DNA of 6,721 nt from Melioribacter roseus (GTDB lineage: Bacteria > Bacteroidota > Ignavibacteria > Ignavibacteriales > Melioribacteraceae): NCBI GenBank assembly GCA_020724325.1, contig DYHC01000108.1:228-6948 (forward strand), read 5' to 3'. Below are positions 6,510 to 6,721 of the stretch, piece after piece. Numbering within the stretch: the stretch's first letter is position 1; every line of letters begins with the position of its first letter. A model generated the notes under the pieces. It saw only the letters and a list, made by a program, of their open reading frames with translations, ran no database searches and was not told the DNA's origin. The position numbers and the translations under genes were made by a program.

Positions 6510-6721
6510 TGAGCGTTGTGGATTATAGCCAGGAATTATCTGTAGTTGAAGGGAAACCGGATTTACGTTCCCTCGATGATATTATTTCCAAACCATTAGT
6601 AACTAAACCGGATAAAAAGTTTTTCATCGCATTGTCTATTTCACTTTCGATGCTCGGACTTTTTGTTATAGGATTAGGATTAACATTTTGGTTTGGAATA
6701 GGAGTCTGGGGAAATAACAAT
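6509..6721 (+). CDS. actC: Alternative complex III subunit ActC, NrfD/PsrC-like quinol-site membrane protein (5' part only)
   Basis: The first 71 codons of an ORF that is open at the window end. It starts with GTG, sharing its first base with the actB TAG. The residues form a cytoplasmic-type polar N-terminus with the stretch ISKPLVTKPDKKFF (26-39), then a first membrane segment (about 39-61, ALSISLSMLGLFVIGLG) ending in WFGIGVWG (61-68). In ActC proteins the same layout occurs, a short polar leader with a KPLVTG-like stretch, then a helix followed by GIGxWG before the conserved NrfD core. ActC is the integral membrane subunit thought to bind menaquinol and perhaps couple to proton movement. 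Only the leader and first helix are visible, so the assignment rests partly on its place right after actB. The full family protein is about 450-480 residues, so most of it lies outside the window. Confidence 0.85.
   Translation, partial: MSVVDYSQELSVVEGKPDLRSLDDIISKPLVTKPDKKFFIALSISLSMLGLFVIGLGLTFWFGIGVWGNNN

Noticed and set aside
6523..6720. Minus-strand ORF at the right edge
   Set aside because: The + strand frame from GTG 6509 has a strong Shine-Dalgarno, overlaps actB by one base and reads as the ActC leader and first helix.
1..6721. CRISPR array, tRNA/rRNA gene, insertion sequence or prophage
   Set aside because: No regularly spaced direct repeats, no tRNA-like cloverleaf or rRNA segment, and no transposase, integrase or phage gene was seen on either strand.

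Overview
The window is AT-rich DNA from a bacterium that probably belongs to the Fibrobacterota-Chlorobiota-Bacteroidota group. The best guess is the Ignavibacteriota side, because the genome has low GC, a Bacteroidota/Chlorobi-type serine hydroxymethyltransferase and an alternative complex III, yet keeps clear GGAGG ribosome-binding sites. This placement rests on protein resemblance read by eye, not on a search. All genes supported here lie on the + strand.

Left block (1 to about 2465): the 3' part of glyA (serine hydroxymethyltransferase), tatC (core of the twin-arginine translocase) and a long-chain trans-polyprenyl diphosphate synthase. They are packed with an 8-nt gap and a 4-nt overlap, so they look like one transcription unit. 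A 216-nt spacer (2466-2681) holds T-rich sequence, two perfect inverted repeats and a TATAAT box. It separates this unit from the next.

Right block (2682 to the end): the start of an alternative complex III (act) operon. It contains a membrane-anchored pentaheme cytochrome c (ActA), an unrecognised 58-residue very basic small protein with a signal-peptide-like core, the large ActB protein (a molybdopterin-oxidoreductase-like half fused to a four-cluster ferredoxin half), and the first 71 codons of ActC, an NrfD/PsrC-like membrane subunit cut by the window edge. ACIII is a menaquinol:cytochrome c (or oxidase-linked) oxidoreductase that replaces the bc1 complex.

The two blocks make functional sense together. 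ActB carries an internal Tat signal and so needs TatC, and the prenyl synthase probably makes the side chain of the menaquinone that ACIII oxidises. The main system is a known type. The least explained items are the small basic ORF between actA and actB, the complete N-terminal Cys motif in the ActB molybdopterin-like half, and the inverted repeats in the spacer.
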